From Apostichopus californicus (Eukaryota > Echinodermata > Holothuroidea > Aspidochirotida > Stichopodidae), in assembly GCA_020650975.1 (NCBI GenBank), contig JAIPMN010007357.1, positions 1-27,063 on the forward strand: 27,063 nucleotides of DNA. Direction: 5' to 3'. A model generated the notes under the pieces. It made no database searches. It saw nothing but the letters and a program-made list of their open reading frames with translations, and was not told the origin of the DNA. Positions 1 through 12,000 of this stretch are shown here, piece by piece. A program made the position numbers and the translations under genes. The first letter of the stretch is position 1. Every line of letters begins with the position of its first letter.

Positions 1-120
1 TATTATATATAAGTATGTGAACATTATGTAAAGTAGGTGTTATCGAAACACAACCTGCAATAGGTTGGCACACATGATATGTTAACAGGTACAATAAAAA
101 AAACATTAATTCATTAGTTT

Positions 121-176
121 GCTCGTTCGTTCGTTCGTTCATTCCATTAATGAATTCATTCATTCATTCGTTCAAA
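121..176. repeat. TTCG/TTCA tetranucleotide microsatellite
   Basis: A run of GTTCGTTCGTTCGTTCATTC, a short break, then ATTCATTCATTCATTCGTTC. It is an imperfect compound microsatellite. Confidence 0.9.
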
Positions 177-1200
177 GAACATTATTTCAGTCACTTTTGA
201 AATCAACAATATGATCATACATACAGACTATGATAACTTTAAAAAGGAAGAGACTGAGGAAAGTCCACAGGAAGCTTGGAGTAGCTTATAAATGTGAACA
301 TACCTTTACAAAATACAAATACGTCTTACTATAAAACAATGAAACACCAGAAAGAGAGAGTGATAAACCACAAAGAAAGGGGCACAGCTGCATGTGAAAA
401 AGGCTAAAACAGAATTAAGAAACTGTTCGTCACCAATTTTTTGGTACAAGATGATGTGAATGGACAGGGCACTTTAAAGTAATATTAAAAGTAATATTTG
501 AGAGACAATTAATAACATTATCGGGGAGTGAATTCTAGGTTTAGGAAACGGACACTGTGTTACGAGGAAGTGAGTCTAAAAGGTGGAATCGAGAAATGAT
601 TAATACAGAACGAACGGCCTGTTTTTGGAGGATAAATTATTCTAGAAGCATTGGTACTGCCCAAAATAATATTACAATACGATAGTATGGTAGAATAAGT
701 TTATGGTAACTGTAATTATTTTACCTTCTTTTATAATCCTCTCTGTTGTTCTGATGTTGGCACTGCACGCTAAATGACAGGTTATAATCGTTACAGCATT
801 ATCGAACCAGTGTAGGCTATACGTACGTAATATCACGTACTGAAGTACTTCCTGATTTCCGTGATGTTACAAAGAAACCAGGAATTATTTACTTGTTCCG
901 GTTCCGGTATCCAGTGTCAGAACTTGTTTCAGCTGGTACATGGCAATTTAAACCAAAACGGCGCAGAGGTTTATCTATATGACCATAAACAGCGTGTGAA
1001 GATTTGGAACTGTTTGAAATCTTGACGTCTAACTTGAACCAGAATGCAAAATGCGTTGAGGTTTTTATGACTTCATTGCACTAGACTTCTGCTTGAAGTT
1101 AAGCAGAGATAACTGTCATGGTATAAATTTTGATGTGCAATTATACTATGGCATTATACACACAGGTCAGTCTACTGTGCCTGGTAATTCACACCTCCAC
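177..1200. other. Non-coding, nothing recognised
   Basis: AT-rich sequence without a supported gene, RNA or repeat. No long open frame and no recognisable protein fragment on either strand. Confidence 0.6.
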
Positions 1201-1206
1201 CAAAAA

Positions 1207-1420
1207 CAATAGGGGTCTTGTATTCAATGTGATGCATCCACACAACATAGTATGAGAATTATGAACGATTCCCATCGTAAGATATCATGTAAATCGGTTT
1301 TCAAAGTTGACCTCTGGTGACCTCAACTGAGACTTGACCTCACAAGCAACAGGATTCTTGTACTCAATATGGCAAATCCGTATACCATGTATGAAAAGTG
1401 TCCTTGATTTCTACTATGGG
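1207..1420. repeat. Two diverged copies of a 140-base dispersed-type repeat unit
   Basis: CAATAGGGGTCTTGTATTCA (from 1207) and CAACAGGATTCTTGTACTCA (from 1347) are the same motif 140 bases apart, each followed by an ATG/GCA..ATCC block, an ATACCATGTATGA-like block and a GAAATCATGT-like block. TGACCTC motifs separate the units. It looks like a decayed tandem or dispersed repeat; no coding potential is seen. The 112-residue open frame at 1334-1672 overlapping it is not supported as a gene. Confidence 0.6.
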
Positions 1421-1976
1421 AAATCATGTTTTAAAGGTTTTCAGGCCTCGACACTGAAAAATGTGTACAAGTGCTCGCTATTTGGCAACCGTGACTATCT
1501 ACTCGCCAACACGCAAAATTCACTCGCCACTATGACTGCTGTTCAAATCACCTTAGTACAGATCTACAACATCAATATTTTCTATGAACAAAGGTTAGCC
1601 ACTCAGGCAGATACATTGTGCTACGTACTTTCACATTGGAAAATTATGTTTCTGTGCAGTATGAAATTTTAACTTTTTTTCACCAAAAGTAAGTGATGGA
1701 CAGAGTAAAACATATCGCAGAATCGTAAATAAGCAGATAGGCCTTCTGTAGTGTCTCAAACAAACAAACATAAAACATCTGCAAAGATACATACGAATAT
1801 AGCTTGGCTTTTGTTACATTAGGGCTCCTCTAGTACTTTATATTATTATATATTATACAGTAACTATATAGGTGTGCACATGATGCACATTGGGAATGCA
1901 CCACCGTAGTATAGTACGTGGTCTAATTAAAGAACAAAATAATCCCCCGACTTAACCATTTGATCAACTTAATATG

Positions 1977-2441
1977 AGCTATAATACAACTATAATATAA
2001 GCTATAATACAACTATACCTTAAGCTATAATACAGCTATAATATAAGCTATAATACAGCTATAATATCAGCTATAATACAGCTATAATATAAACTATAAT
2101 ACAACTATAATATAAGCTATAATACAACTAAAATATAAGCAATAATACAGCATATAAGCTATAATACAGCTATAATATAAGCAAGCTATAATATAAACTA
2201 GAATACAGCTATAATATAAGCTATAATACAGCTATATTATAAGCTATAATACAACTATAATATAAGCTATAATACAGCTATTATATAAGCTATAATACAA
2301 TTATAATATCACCTATAATACAGCTATAATATAAGCTATAAAACAGCTATAATATAGGCTACAATACAGCTATAATATTAGCTATAATACAGCTATAATA
2401 TAAGCTATAATACAGCTGTAATATAAGCTATAATACAGCTT
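1977..2441. repeat. AT-rich 23-bp minisatellite
   Basis: About 20 imperfect copies of a unit close to AGCTATAATACAGCTATAA plus TATA. Each unit is itself two near-identical 11-12-bp halves (AGCTATAATAC / AGCTATAATATA). It lies about 3.4 kb upstream of COP1. AGCT and TATA make each unit partly self-complementary. Confidence 0.93.
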
Positions 2442-2834
2442 TACTGTAGGGTATATGCAAGGCTAGCTACTATAAGGGCCAATACGCTGTAGAATATTTT
2501 GTCATACCCCCGTGCTGTAAACGGTCCAAGAACCCTCATCTTCAAAATTACGATGGTATCATACTTGACATATGTCTGAAACAGCGGAGATTTGAATAAT
2601 CCCTCTATTTCGTAGAACTTCCCTCTCAACTGGATATAATTTCCGGATTTACAAAAACGAGGGGGTAAACTGTCTATCAAAACTCCATTGAAGTGTGGTG
2701 TCTAAGGCGACGTGAAAGTTGCAATGAAGCCCAGACGACGTACGGTAGGTGATAATGTCACACGGTCTGCAATACACCCCATAAAGAGAATGGGCAATTG
2801 ATACATAAATCACACTGCAGTATCACGGTGGCTT

Positions 2835-2882
2835 GATTTCTTATGTATAAGAAATCGAATAAGAAATCGAATAAGAAATCGA
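2835..2882. repeat. 12-bp tandem (ATAAGAAATCGA) preceded by its inverted copy
   Basis: Three copies of ATAAGAAATCGA at 2847-2882. Immediately before them, GATTTCTTAT (2835-2844) is the reverse complement of ATAAGAAATC, giving a perfect 10-bp stem with a 2-base centre. Confidence 0.85.
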
Positions 2883-2885
2883 GAT

Positions 2886-3893
2886 AAGATGACCAAGGAA
2901 GATTGCATGCACAATTTGTGAAAACCGTTGCTAAAAAAATTCAACACATTCCATGTGTGTTGTTTCGTCCAAATTACTGTTCGTCCAGTTATTAGATAAA
3001 GATTTAATTGGTTAAATGTTTGGCGTCTTCACAAGGGACGAACACGACGAAAGTGAATAAACCAATAATAAAACCGTTTATGTGATATACTTATATATGA
3101 TTAAGTGATGTTTTCTTTAATACCAAGTTATAACCATCTAACTGTAATTCATGCATTCTGAGCATCGAATCTGAGGGTGGGGGTTTGGGGGGGGGGGTAG
3201 GATCGTGACTCAATCCTCGTAGAAGGTCCTGGGTTACGGTGGGCCTAAGAGTTTGCGGACCGCTGGTCTACATAATGTTACGATTAATTCTCAAAATGTA
3301 AACGGTTTAGAGTAACATATGCACCGCGGGATTTAATGCTTACTACCTGCCGAACGTCAGGTTTAATGAGTCTGAGCACTGGAAAAAAAAATTGACAACA
3401 ATTCCCCAATAAATATAAAATTAGTAGTATTATTATATTTTTTGTTTTTTTGGTATCCCAATATTATTTGTTGATGAATTGATGATTGCGTCAAACAACT
3501 ATTGATATCATGAACTCATTTTTAAGTTAATGAAATCATCAATTATTCCCTGCTATCAACAATTAATTGTGGATTGCATGATACCAACTATCCAACTACG
3601 GTATACTATAACTCAATAGTAACCATACAGTTTTGAGACAGCGCCATCGAATATATTGTGAGACGGCGCTATTTCGCTATGATTTGAATCATCCATGATA
3701 TTTTCCCAAGGGTTGGAGTGCAAGGATTCCATTATACAAGAAATGGAAAATTTCGAATATGTGGTGACTGACGACCAAAAGCTCCTACATGTGTACAGTT
3801 TTATTTTGATGTGTATAATTTATTTGTTATGTTGTAACTGATCGCCCTATGTATATCACAGGTATAGCATTCTGCCTATAGTACCCGAAATCA
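2886..3893. other. Non-coding, no gene recognised
   Basis: Contains an 11-G run at 3187-3197 and an AT-rich stretch with recurring TTGATGA/ATCAATT motifs (about 3465-3575). No coding or RNA feature is supported. Confidence 0.6.
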
Positions 3894-3899
3894 TTTAAG

Positions 3900-4214
3900 A
3901 AGGCGCGTAGCCAAGCCTGGGGGGGGGGGGGCGAAGGGGGCGACCGCCCCCGGGTCCCTTGAGCATATTTTTTGTACGTTTTTATGATATCGCTACTAAT
4001 TTCAAATAGAAAATGCTTAGATGCAACTTGCAAGGCCTGGGAAATGCCATTTCCAGCGATCTGGGAGGCATTTTCGGCCAAAATGTTCTTGTACGCTTCG
4101 TGCTAATAAATGGTGGCGCTACGCTTAGATAGTTTCCAATGCCAAATCTACGGCTCTGATCATTTGCCTATAGGTTCGCCCCTCTCTTGGCAAATTCCTC
4201 GCTACGCGCCTGCG
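3900..4214. mobile_element. MITE-like element with AGGCGCGTAGC inverted ends and TTTAAG duplication
   Basis: The left end AAGGCGCGTAGCCAAG (3900-3915) and the reverse complement of the right end, CGCAGGCGCGTAGCGAGG (4197-4214), form an imperfect terminal inverted repeat. The identical hexamer TTTAAG flanks both sides (3894-3899 and 4215-4220). The interior begins with a 13-G run and a CGACCGCCCCCGGG stretch and has no transposase frame. The TTAA inside the flanks makes a piggyBac-type target possible, but the ends do not show the usual CCC start, so the superfamily is open. Confidence 0.6.
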
Positions 4215-4220
4215 TTTAAG

Positions 4221-5699
4221 TAACTTATTATACATGTTTGCCTATGGTTCGATCAGTAAAGTTATTGTTTCTATTGATGAGTCAAATAATGACCCTATCT
4301 TGCAGGGTTTTCGGGCCGCATTAATGGTTTTCAAAATCAGTGCGGGGAGGCGGACAGTTTGCCTATCCGGGCCGAACCTTTGTGGTCTAACTACAAACTC
4401 TCTCGGCTGGCGGTTTATGCAAAAATTCACGTACACATAGCACAGTTGCCTTCGAATGACAAAACTTACATACAGCAAGAATAGCTTCCTCAATACTACA
4501 AACCAAAACTAAAAAGCGTTTTCCTGATCGACATTGAGTTGATATTGAGAAATCCAATGATGAAGGAACTTTTCAATCAGTCTTACGAATGTTAAGCAAA
4601 ATGGTTTCGAAAGTGCTTGCAATATTGAGCGCAAAGATGCTATAACTAACACCTGGTTCTTTCACATACTAAATTGGAACACGGACATTTAGACTATACT
4701 ATTTTTAGCCTATTTATTTGTTTCGGTTTAACGTAAAATTCAATATCTTTTGAAATTCTCGCAAAACCGGTAATCATCGTCAACCGCTTTGCTTTATCCC
4801 GTTTGTAACTAACTTCAATTAGAAGACACCCCACTACTTTAATTAGAAGGTGAAAAAGTGTACAAACTAAAGTTAAACGTTCGAGCGCATTCAGTTTCGT
4901 CAACGTTGCTGCGCGCAGTGTCGGTTGCCAACTGCACTGACATGCAGGTTTGAAAAACTACTAATGCACATATAGTAACAGTCTCCCTTGTGTGTTGATG
5001 GATAATGTATTCCATCCACGAACCTAGTTTTTGTGTATGACAGTCTTCACGTTAGTAACCCAAAAGGGACGTCGACAGATCCGAACGGTTCCACAGCAAT
5101 CGAACTGGACCGAAAGCTTGGCTACTATCCCACTGACAAAGTGAAACTGGCCCCTCTCATAAGAACCCGCTACCTTTCGGGCCCTAATTTCAATATGAAA
5201 TCGACGCCTTAAATTGGTCAGATAAACAATTATACATATAAGTGATGAAAACTGCCTTATGATATGAAAACAACTAATTGAACCAGACCATGCAGAAATT
5301 GCAGATACATCAAGAAATTGACCCACTGCCAATTACTGGTGATATGTGCAACTATTCACATATCAGCCAAAAATATATGCCTATTATCAAATAAAGTACT
5401 AAAATAGTAGCATAACGAACGTTCTTTATTTGTTTTTACTTCTTTTTTCTTGAAAAGGTAAGTTCATGAACATTTGAAATTTCGAGCTGTCAAGCCTGTC
5501 ATGTATAATTTGAATAAATTCCAAGATTTCTACTGTCATTTTTATGCAACCATTGAAATATGTTTCGACACACCCAACTCAGAGCTAGTACGCAGGTGCT
5601 CTGACCTGTTGACCTTCGTATCCAGACCAGCTCAATGTGATGCAGTGTAAATTTTGAGCAAATAGAAAATAATGAAGTTCTGTGCATGCACAACGCAGT
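4221..5699. other. Region upstream of COP1, no gene recognised
   Basis: Open frames of up to about 100 codons occur on both strands but overlap one another and match no family I know. Nothing repeated stands out. Confidence 0.55.
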
Positions 5700-5851
5700 T
5701 CTGCGTGTACGAGTAACAATGGCGGAACCTAACACTGTCAAACTACTGTAGTTAGGCCCTTGATTTCTAGGGTATTTCACAACTGTTCGTACTTTTCCAA
5801 GCTGCAGTTTCCATAGTTGCTTCGAAGAAAGTTAACGTGAGAAAAGCTATA
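5700..5851 (+). promoter_or_regulatory. Candidate COP1 promoter / 5' leader with YY1-like site and short uORF
   Basis: No TATA box is seen close to the start codon. AACAATGGCGGAA (5715-5727) resembles the YY1 element AANATGGCGGC that often lies just downstream of housekeeping transcription starts. The same ATG (5719) would open a 10-codon upstream ORF ending TAG at 5749-5751 if transcription begins before it. The true start site cannot be seen from sequence. Confidence 0.35.
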
Positions 5852-6003
5852 ATGGCGAGTGGGAACTCAGGAAATTTAAGACATGGAGCTCGCACAAACT
5901 CACAATCTCACGGTTCGAAACGACCCGGACAACCTGCTTCCGATATTTACAAATACAACGGCATACAGAATTCATATGAGAACAAAGACAATGATTACTT
6001 ATG
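5852..6003 (+). CDS. COP1: COP1 coding exon 1 (start codon and N-terminal tail)
   Basis: Begins ATGGCGAGTGG and encodes 50 residues plus two bases (TG) of the Cys51 codon, followed by the donor gtaagaat. The end of the exon reads GIQNSYENKDNDYLC, closely matching the human COP1 stretch that immediately precedes the RING (NGLINSYEDKSNDFVC). The start is chosen because an in-frame TAG lies upstream at 5768-5770 and no other in-frame ATG lies between. The tail is polar, rich in Ser, Asn and Gly, and lacks the long Ala/Ser/Gly-rich low-complexity region of mammalian COP1. Other ATGs in other frames within the exon open only short frames that run into the intron and are not supported. Confidence 0.9.
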
Positions 6004-9000
6004 GTAAGAATTGTATCGGTAACTTTGATGGACGGGCAATCAGGCCTAGGACTTACTTAGTTTTGATAAAGTATGTGAACATGTATACACCGCCCGCCAA
6101 AAAGCTCGAAATATTAGGCTAGGCCTAGGCCAACAACAGCTTAGGCCCAACGTTAGGCTTCAGTCTACGTTGGTGTAAGCCTGCGGTATTCAAACTTTTT
6201 GGCTTGGTGACCCCAATTTCAACCTTGGTCATCTTGGCGACCATCCAGTGGCAGAACCGCTGGAGGGGCAAACTTTCCCCCTGCTGAACTAAGTTTTTGC
6301 ACAATTAAGAAGAGTGCTTAAATGCAAAGAAGTGAAAATGTACATGATTTGTTGCAGGTTATGTTCCTAAATTCTAAAGCCTAAAGGACAGTCAATTGGG
6401 AAGGGGGGGGGGGTTGTATGTATTCATAAATATCTCTACCAATGCAATGCATCCTGTTAGCATATTTTAATTCTACATACCTCCATTTGCAAAAGCACAC
6501 ATAGTGCTTCAACATTTCATTCACCCAAAGCTAGCCATAAATAGTGGAATTTGCTGCTTAGCGTGATGCAATAAAAAAAACAAGTGCGAAACATTCAAAG
6601 GAATGTGGGCTGGAAACACTCACTATGATTTACAGGGAACACTTTGATTGGATTGTAATCCTAGACCGCAAACCTGTGATCGTGTGGAAAAAAAAGCAAC
6701 ACATTTATCATTGTCATTACCCTCTTTTATTTAAACCACTCAAATAGAAACATAAAGATCAACTAACACTGGGAAACATGCATACAGTATTTACTGTGCA
6801 AAGAGTTTGTACAACCAGATTTTTGACACCTCTCTGTTGGACGGATGAACATGCTATTCCCTATAGTTTGATCGATGCTTGATGGAAGTGGAGAAAGTGC
6901 CAGTCTTAGGGCAGACTCAAGGTTTTCTGTCGAAAGCCTGTTGTGAGCATTCGTTTTGGTCGATACCACGACACTGAAACCACTCTCGCACATCCAGGTG
7001 ATGCAAAACGGAAGCAAAAACTTTGCAGCCTTGTCAGACAATAAAGGGTACTCTGTTGTGATGGGTACTCTGTCCTGATGGTCAACCAAAATTCTGTCAA
7101 CATGCGCTCGCTGAATATAGCTTTCAACAACCCATCACACTTCACTTCCATCAAAGAAGACATCTTATCAATAGGAATGTCAATGGGATCATCGGGCTTC
7201 ACATGAAACGAATCCCGAATCCATTTATTCTTCTCTCTGAGGTCGTCCTTGAAGTAATCATTCAGTTGGTTGCGGAGTGTCTGGAGGTGCTCACTGATAA
7301 TGACCGTTGGTGCTTCATTTTCCATTGCAAAGATTACCTAGGAGAGGATCAGCCTGAACGTTTCAAAATTCCCCTGATCGACAGCGTTCTGCCATAATCT
7401 TACTTTTAATTGGAACCCCTCGATTTTACCTCGATAAAATCGAGGTAAGATTTTGATCACACCTAGATAAACATCAATAACAAACCTTTGTTCGTAATAT
7501 CAGTAGATTCATCGAGCTGTAGGGAAATATGTGCAGTTCTTTAACTTGGATACAAGCTGATCCTCAGTGCTAGCGGTCATTTTCTGGATTCGCCGTCTGA
7601 CTGTTGTATCCGACAGCCATCTTCCCCAATTACCTAACTTAAAAGCAGAACAAATATAATTGGGGAATCTTGGGGTCAAATAACCAAGCATTAGGTAAAA
7701 AAAACTATGATTTTTATATTCATTTCTGAAGATCATGTTGAATCTTTTATAGAGTTTCAAAAACTATCGCCATACCCTTACGAACAACAATGCGCGACAT
7801 TTTGATATCGAGAAACTACCGTAAACACTTGGGACTCAAGGTTGTCTAAATAAATCACATTTTATTGGTTTAGAAATACATGTGTAATTACCTCTCGACA
7901 CCTATCGACAGCTGCTGGAAAAATCTCAGTAACACTCTGATAGTGAATGGTTTCTTTTCCTTTGCAATCCTAGCAGAAAACCAAGTAACTGGCTCCAAGT
8001 TTTCCTCTTCCAGTTTGCGATAACTTTTTCAAATGGATCCTTTTGGATCCTCAAGTTCCCTTCACCTTTCTTCGAAAGTACTGGGGATTTTTGTCGCCAA
8101 CATCCAGGTTATGTTGCGTCTTCAACTGTCTCGCCAGTTTATTTGGTTTCATTGACAGATTGGACGACACAGGGGAACACAAGCACTATGTGGGTGTCAG
8201 TCACTGTAAAATCCAGAGTTGAGAAAATCCTGTTTGTAGGACTTAGTCGCTTTTGCAGTCACTTTAGAAAAGGAAATGAAACGCCCTGTCGATCAGTCAT
8301 TTGAATTGTGCCACGGCACGTGCCAATAAAGATTCTGGGTGGCTAGATCAATCACGCTTATCAAGTGAGTGAAGAGAGGTCAAGTGTTGGTAGAGAAAGG
8401 AAGCCCGGCCTGCCCGCTTTCTTAAAAAAAAATTTGGAGTCCGTCTGAATCACTTTGACGACCCTGAAAAGGGTTGTGACCCCCAATTCGAATAACAGTG
8501 GTGTATGCAATCCCAACACACACTTTTACTTCCTTAAACATAGCCTAGCCATAGCCAAGAAGTCTGGTAGTTGTACAGAGGTTAGTCTTTAGTCCTAGGT
8601 TTGTGCTTATGTTTAATACTGTAGTTGACTTCCTACAGCTAACCTCTAGGATACCCTAACAAATATCATTTTGCCAGCTCAGCAAGACATAAGTAACTCT
8701 GCAAACTACTAATATATTAGCCCACTAAGGATGTACTTTCTGTAGGTAGGCTAGCCTAGGCATATGTGCATAGCTCATTTAGCCTAGAGGTTACTTTGTT
8801 GAGCAAGAGAACCTGCATTAATATATCATTCCATTCTGCTTTTGAACATGCACAAAGATATGCTTATCATGACAGCTGAAGTCTACTCTTTCAGTTTTGA
8901 CAAGCTTCCTGCTATCACAGTATTATGCGTTTTTTTCTCTTTCTCAGTAGGAAACGCTCTTTTCTTTTTAAAAAAAAGGAAGAGCTAATCGAATTTAATT

Positions 9001-12000
9001 TTTATCAACGCGGAAACATTCTAGTTTTGTACATAAACCTTGCTAAAAGTTTCCAATCTTTCCTGTCATTGTTAGACTTCAAAGCCACATTCTGAGTTCT
9101 AGTGAGTTTCATGATAAACAATCCCTTAATGGATACCGATTTCATGAATGTCTGTGCAGCATTTCTAGGTTCCGGTATGTAGCAAATAAGAAAAAGGACT
9201 AGGCTAATCATTATTAGTGTTTACACTGGGTACAAATTTGGAACCCGGGGTAACCGACATGCATTAGTCGGGTACCCAACATGCATTAGTCGGGTACCCG
9301 ACTACGTACAAGCTGTGCTGTTATAACATTTGAATCCTGCCTTGGCTACCTGAGTACTCGAATTGTACAGTGTTACATTATATTAGGCTGCTAAGATATC
9401 TGTATCCTGCGCACACTATAAAAAATCCAACAGCAAGTTTTTTTTTTGAAGCAATTTCAGCTCAAAATATGTTTGGAAGAAGAAAGAATCCTTACACTGC
9501 CGCAAATTGTGCCCAATAATGATTAACCTAATGTTAGACAAGTTGCATGTAGCCTACAGTAGGTGATACTAGCCCCTGGGCAGTTTATCGTAAATACCTA
9601 CATTATTAGTTAATCCGCTTCAGACATCTAATCATCTAAATTGCCTGTCACAGATTTAAGAAAAATGTGAAAATAACATAATTTTTCATCTTCATGTAAT
9701 GTCCATTTTCCTATTATGGAAACTTTCCAGGTAATTTGCATATATTAAGAAATATTGGAAATCTTAATCCAAGATCATAAATTAACTATAAAATGCAATG
9801 ATACGTACATATTACAGTCTCAATAGACAGCTCCATATGCTTACACACATATATGTATAGCTTCTATTCACAAAGGCATGACAACTGAGTTATGTGACTT
9901 TGGAAAAACTGAAATACTTTGATGGGAGTTTGCGTGAATGCATGCAGTGTAGGCTACAGAAGTAATTGCGCTTTGTGGTGCTTGCGTTTGTTGTAGTCAG
10001 AAGATCGGGAAGGCACAGAAAACATACAAAAAATGAAATGAATTTATTTTACTTTAAAATCTCATCATAACATGCAAATGGTGTCTACTCTTTAAACCGT
10101 CACAGTGTAGGCTTAGTATAGGCCTATGTTTTGCACATGATTTCCTACAGTGATTTTTTTTGTGCCAATGTTCACGGAACCAGGTAGTGATTTTGGGTGG
10201 GTGGGTACCTGCGTACCCTGTGCAAACACTACTTTAATATTACAAACTGTCTTTCCCGTAACTTGGCCTATTGGTTCTCTCACAACAATTTAGCACTTTG
10301 AAAATCAGTACGTAAACATACCATAAAATGTCTGTTTACAAATAGACTGGTAACGTATTTTTTTCAAAATATTATGTAATGCTGGATACTTTGTAGCACC
10401 CGATATGATGATCATAATTGCATACAATTGAAGATCCTTGTTAGGTTTAGTATATCGTAAGCTACATAAAGACCCTGCAACAAGTACATGTATACTGCCC
10501 TTTAAAATCAAATTCTGAACCAGATTTGGTTTTTTCATAATTTTGTCGGTCACCCAGCAGATCTTGACTCTAGTAGACTTTGTTTACAGTGTTGTTCGTT
10601 ACTGCAAAATTACGAATTTGGCAACGTTGGAATCTACTGTAGGCCTACATACAAAAGTATGTACCAAAACTAGTGACGCATTCAAGAGCATAGTTGAAAA
10701 AGCCAACCAGATTGATCATAATGTGAAGGCAAAAATTTATTTTTTATTTACTGTGAATATATACAAACCTCGAACAAGTGTTGTTCCAACTCTTGGAATG
10801 AGGCCTGCTGTATGTCTAGAAGATACAGTAAAACCCAGCAAATATTGGTGGGGATTCATCACTATTACAGTAAAATGATTTTTTTTTCTTTTTTTTTCAA
10901 TTTTGACATTTGATAGTCACAGTAACAATTTTGGAGAGTGGTACTGTATGACATTTTATCCTTTCTGTATATTCTTATGAAAAAGAAAAAAAATTGGAAA
11001 ATACACAAGAGTGATGTGTTTTTGTAAAGTTTTCCAGTTCACTAAATGTAGTGCAAGCAGTGTACTTTCGTGCAATAATTTTTTTGGAGATATTTGATTG
11101 TCGACTGTTCCTGAATCTTCCAAAACTGGCCAAGAACCTTGCATTGAAATGACAGAAAGTACAGTATAGAGAAACTTAATACCCTAACTGGGTGAAGTAC
11201 CGTACCTTACATTCTATCATTAAATTAAAATTCATTTAATTTTATAGTGCTTGTGGCCCACAATATATATACCTGAAAAAAAATTGCTCATTTAAAAATT
11301 AAATACCGATCGTGAACTCGTGATTACAAATGTGAAATTAAAGCAGTTGACAAACTGCGGTACTTCAATATCTGTACTTCCTTCACCCATATCCATCATT
11401 AAAAGTATAAATAAGTGGTAGTAAGACTTCAATCAAACAGGTACTGTATGTAAATACAGACATGTCGAGCAACACACCTGGAATAAGTAGTAGGTACAAC
11501 AGTTCAGCCAAATGTCAATAGTACAGTACTTACCTATCGTGTAGTACAGTATTGTTTTAAGCGATGAAAATCGGTGAGATGTGTTCATGCCTATAAGAGT
11601 ACTGTATGAATCACTCGTGTTTGTTTGTTGACAGCATTGTCGCGAGGGTTCAAGTCAAGGTGACCTATTTAACCTGAAATGACCATTCTACTGTATAAAT
11701 AAGCCCTGTGCAGTATCCCTTACAGTCAGGGTCAGGGTGATATGTACCCTAGCCCTGCAATTCGTGGCACACACTGTACGGTGGTGTGTGCTGCTGGTTC
11801 GACATCGATGACAATAACGATTGCTTGAGTACGTTCATAATATATATAGTGTAAGGAGCAAATTGTATTGTGGGAGAAACTGTAGGTACAGTTAAGAAGT
11901 GATTTAATGAAGTAGATAAGTACGATATTTTTTTCAAGCAATAGAATTTGTTTTTTGTAAAGTTTCAATTAAGTTTTTTTTTTCTTGTGAAGTAGAGCTG

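Larger units (their letters stand above)
6181..8500 (-). mobile_element. Decayed full-length hAT transposon (ZBED5/Charlie-like) in COP1 intron 1
   Basis: The ends are inverted repeats: left CTGCGGTATTCAAA (6181-6194) and the reverse complement of the right end CACTGTTATTCGAA (8487-8500), both followed inward by a GTGACCCC/GGGTCAC type motif. They fit the hAT-Charlie terminal pattern CAGYGGTNNTCAAA. The flanks are GTGTAAGC (6173-6180) and GTGTATGC (8501-8508), an 8-bp target duplication with one mismatch, as expected for hAT. Coding remnants lie antisense to COP1 and have many stops and frameshifts, so the copy cannot make transposase. An 11-G run (6403-6413) lies in its non-coding part. Confidence 0.85.

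Noticed and set aside
1334-1672. 112-codon plus-strand open frame
   Set aside because: It overlaps a decayed repeat and has no recognisable protein similarity.
5883-6122. 79-codon open frame overlapping COP1 exon 1
   Set aside because: It is in a different frame from the COP1 start at 5852 and shows no family resemblance; the 5852 frame matches COP1 up to the RING.
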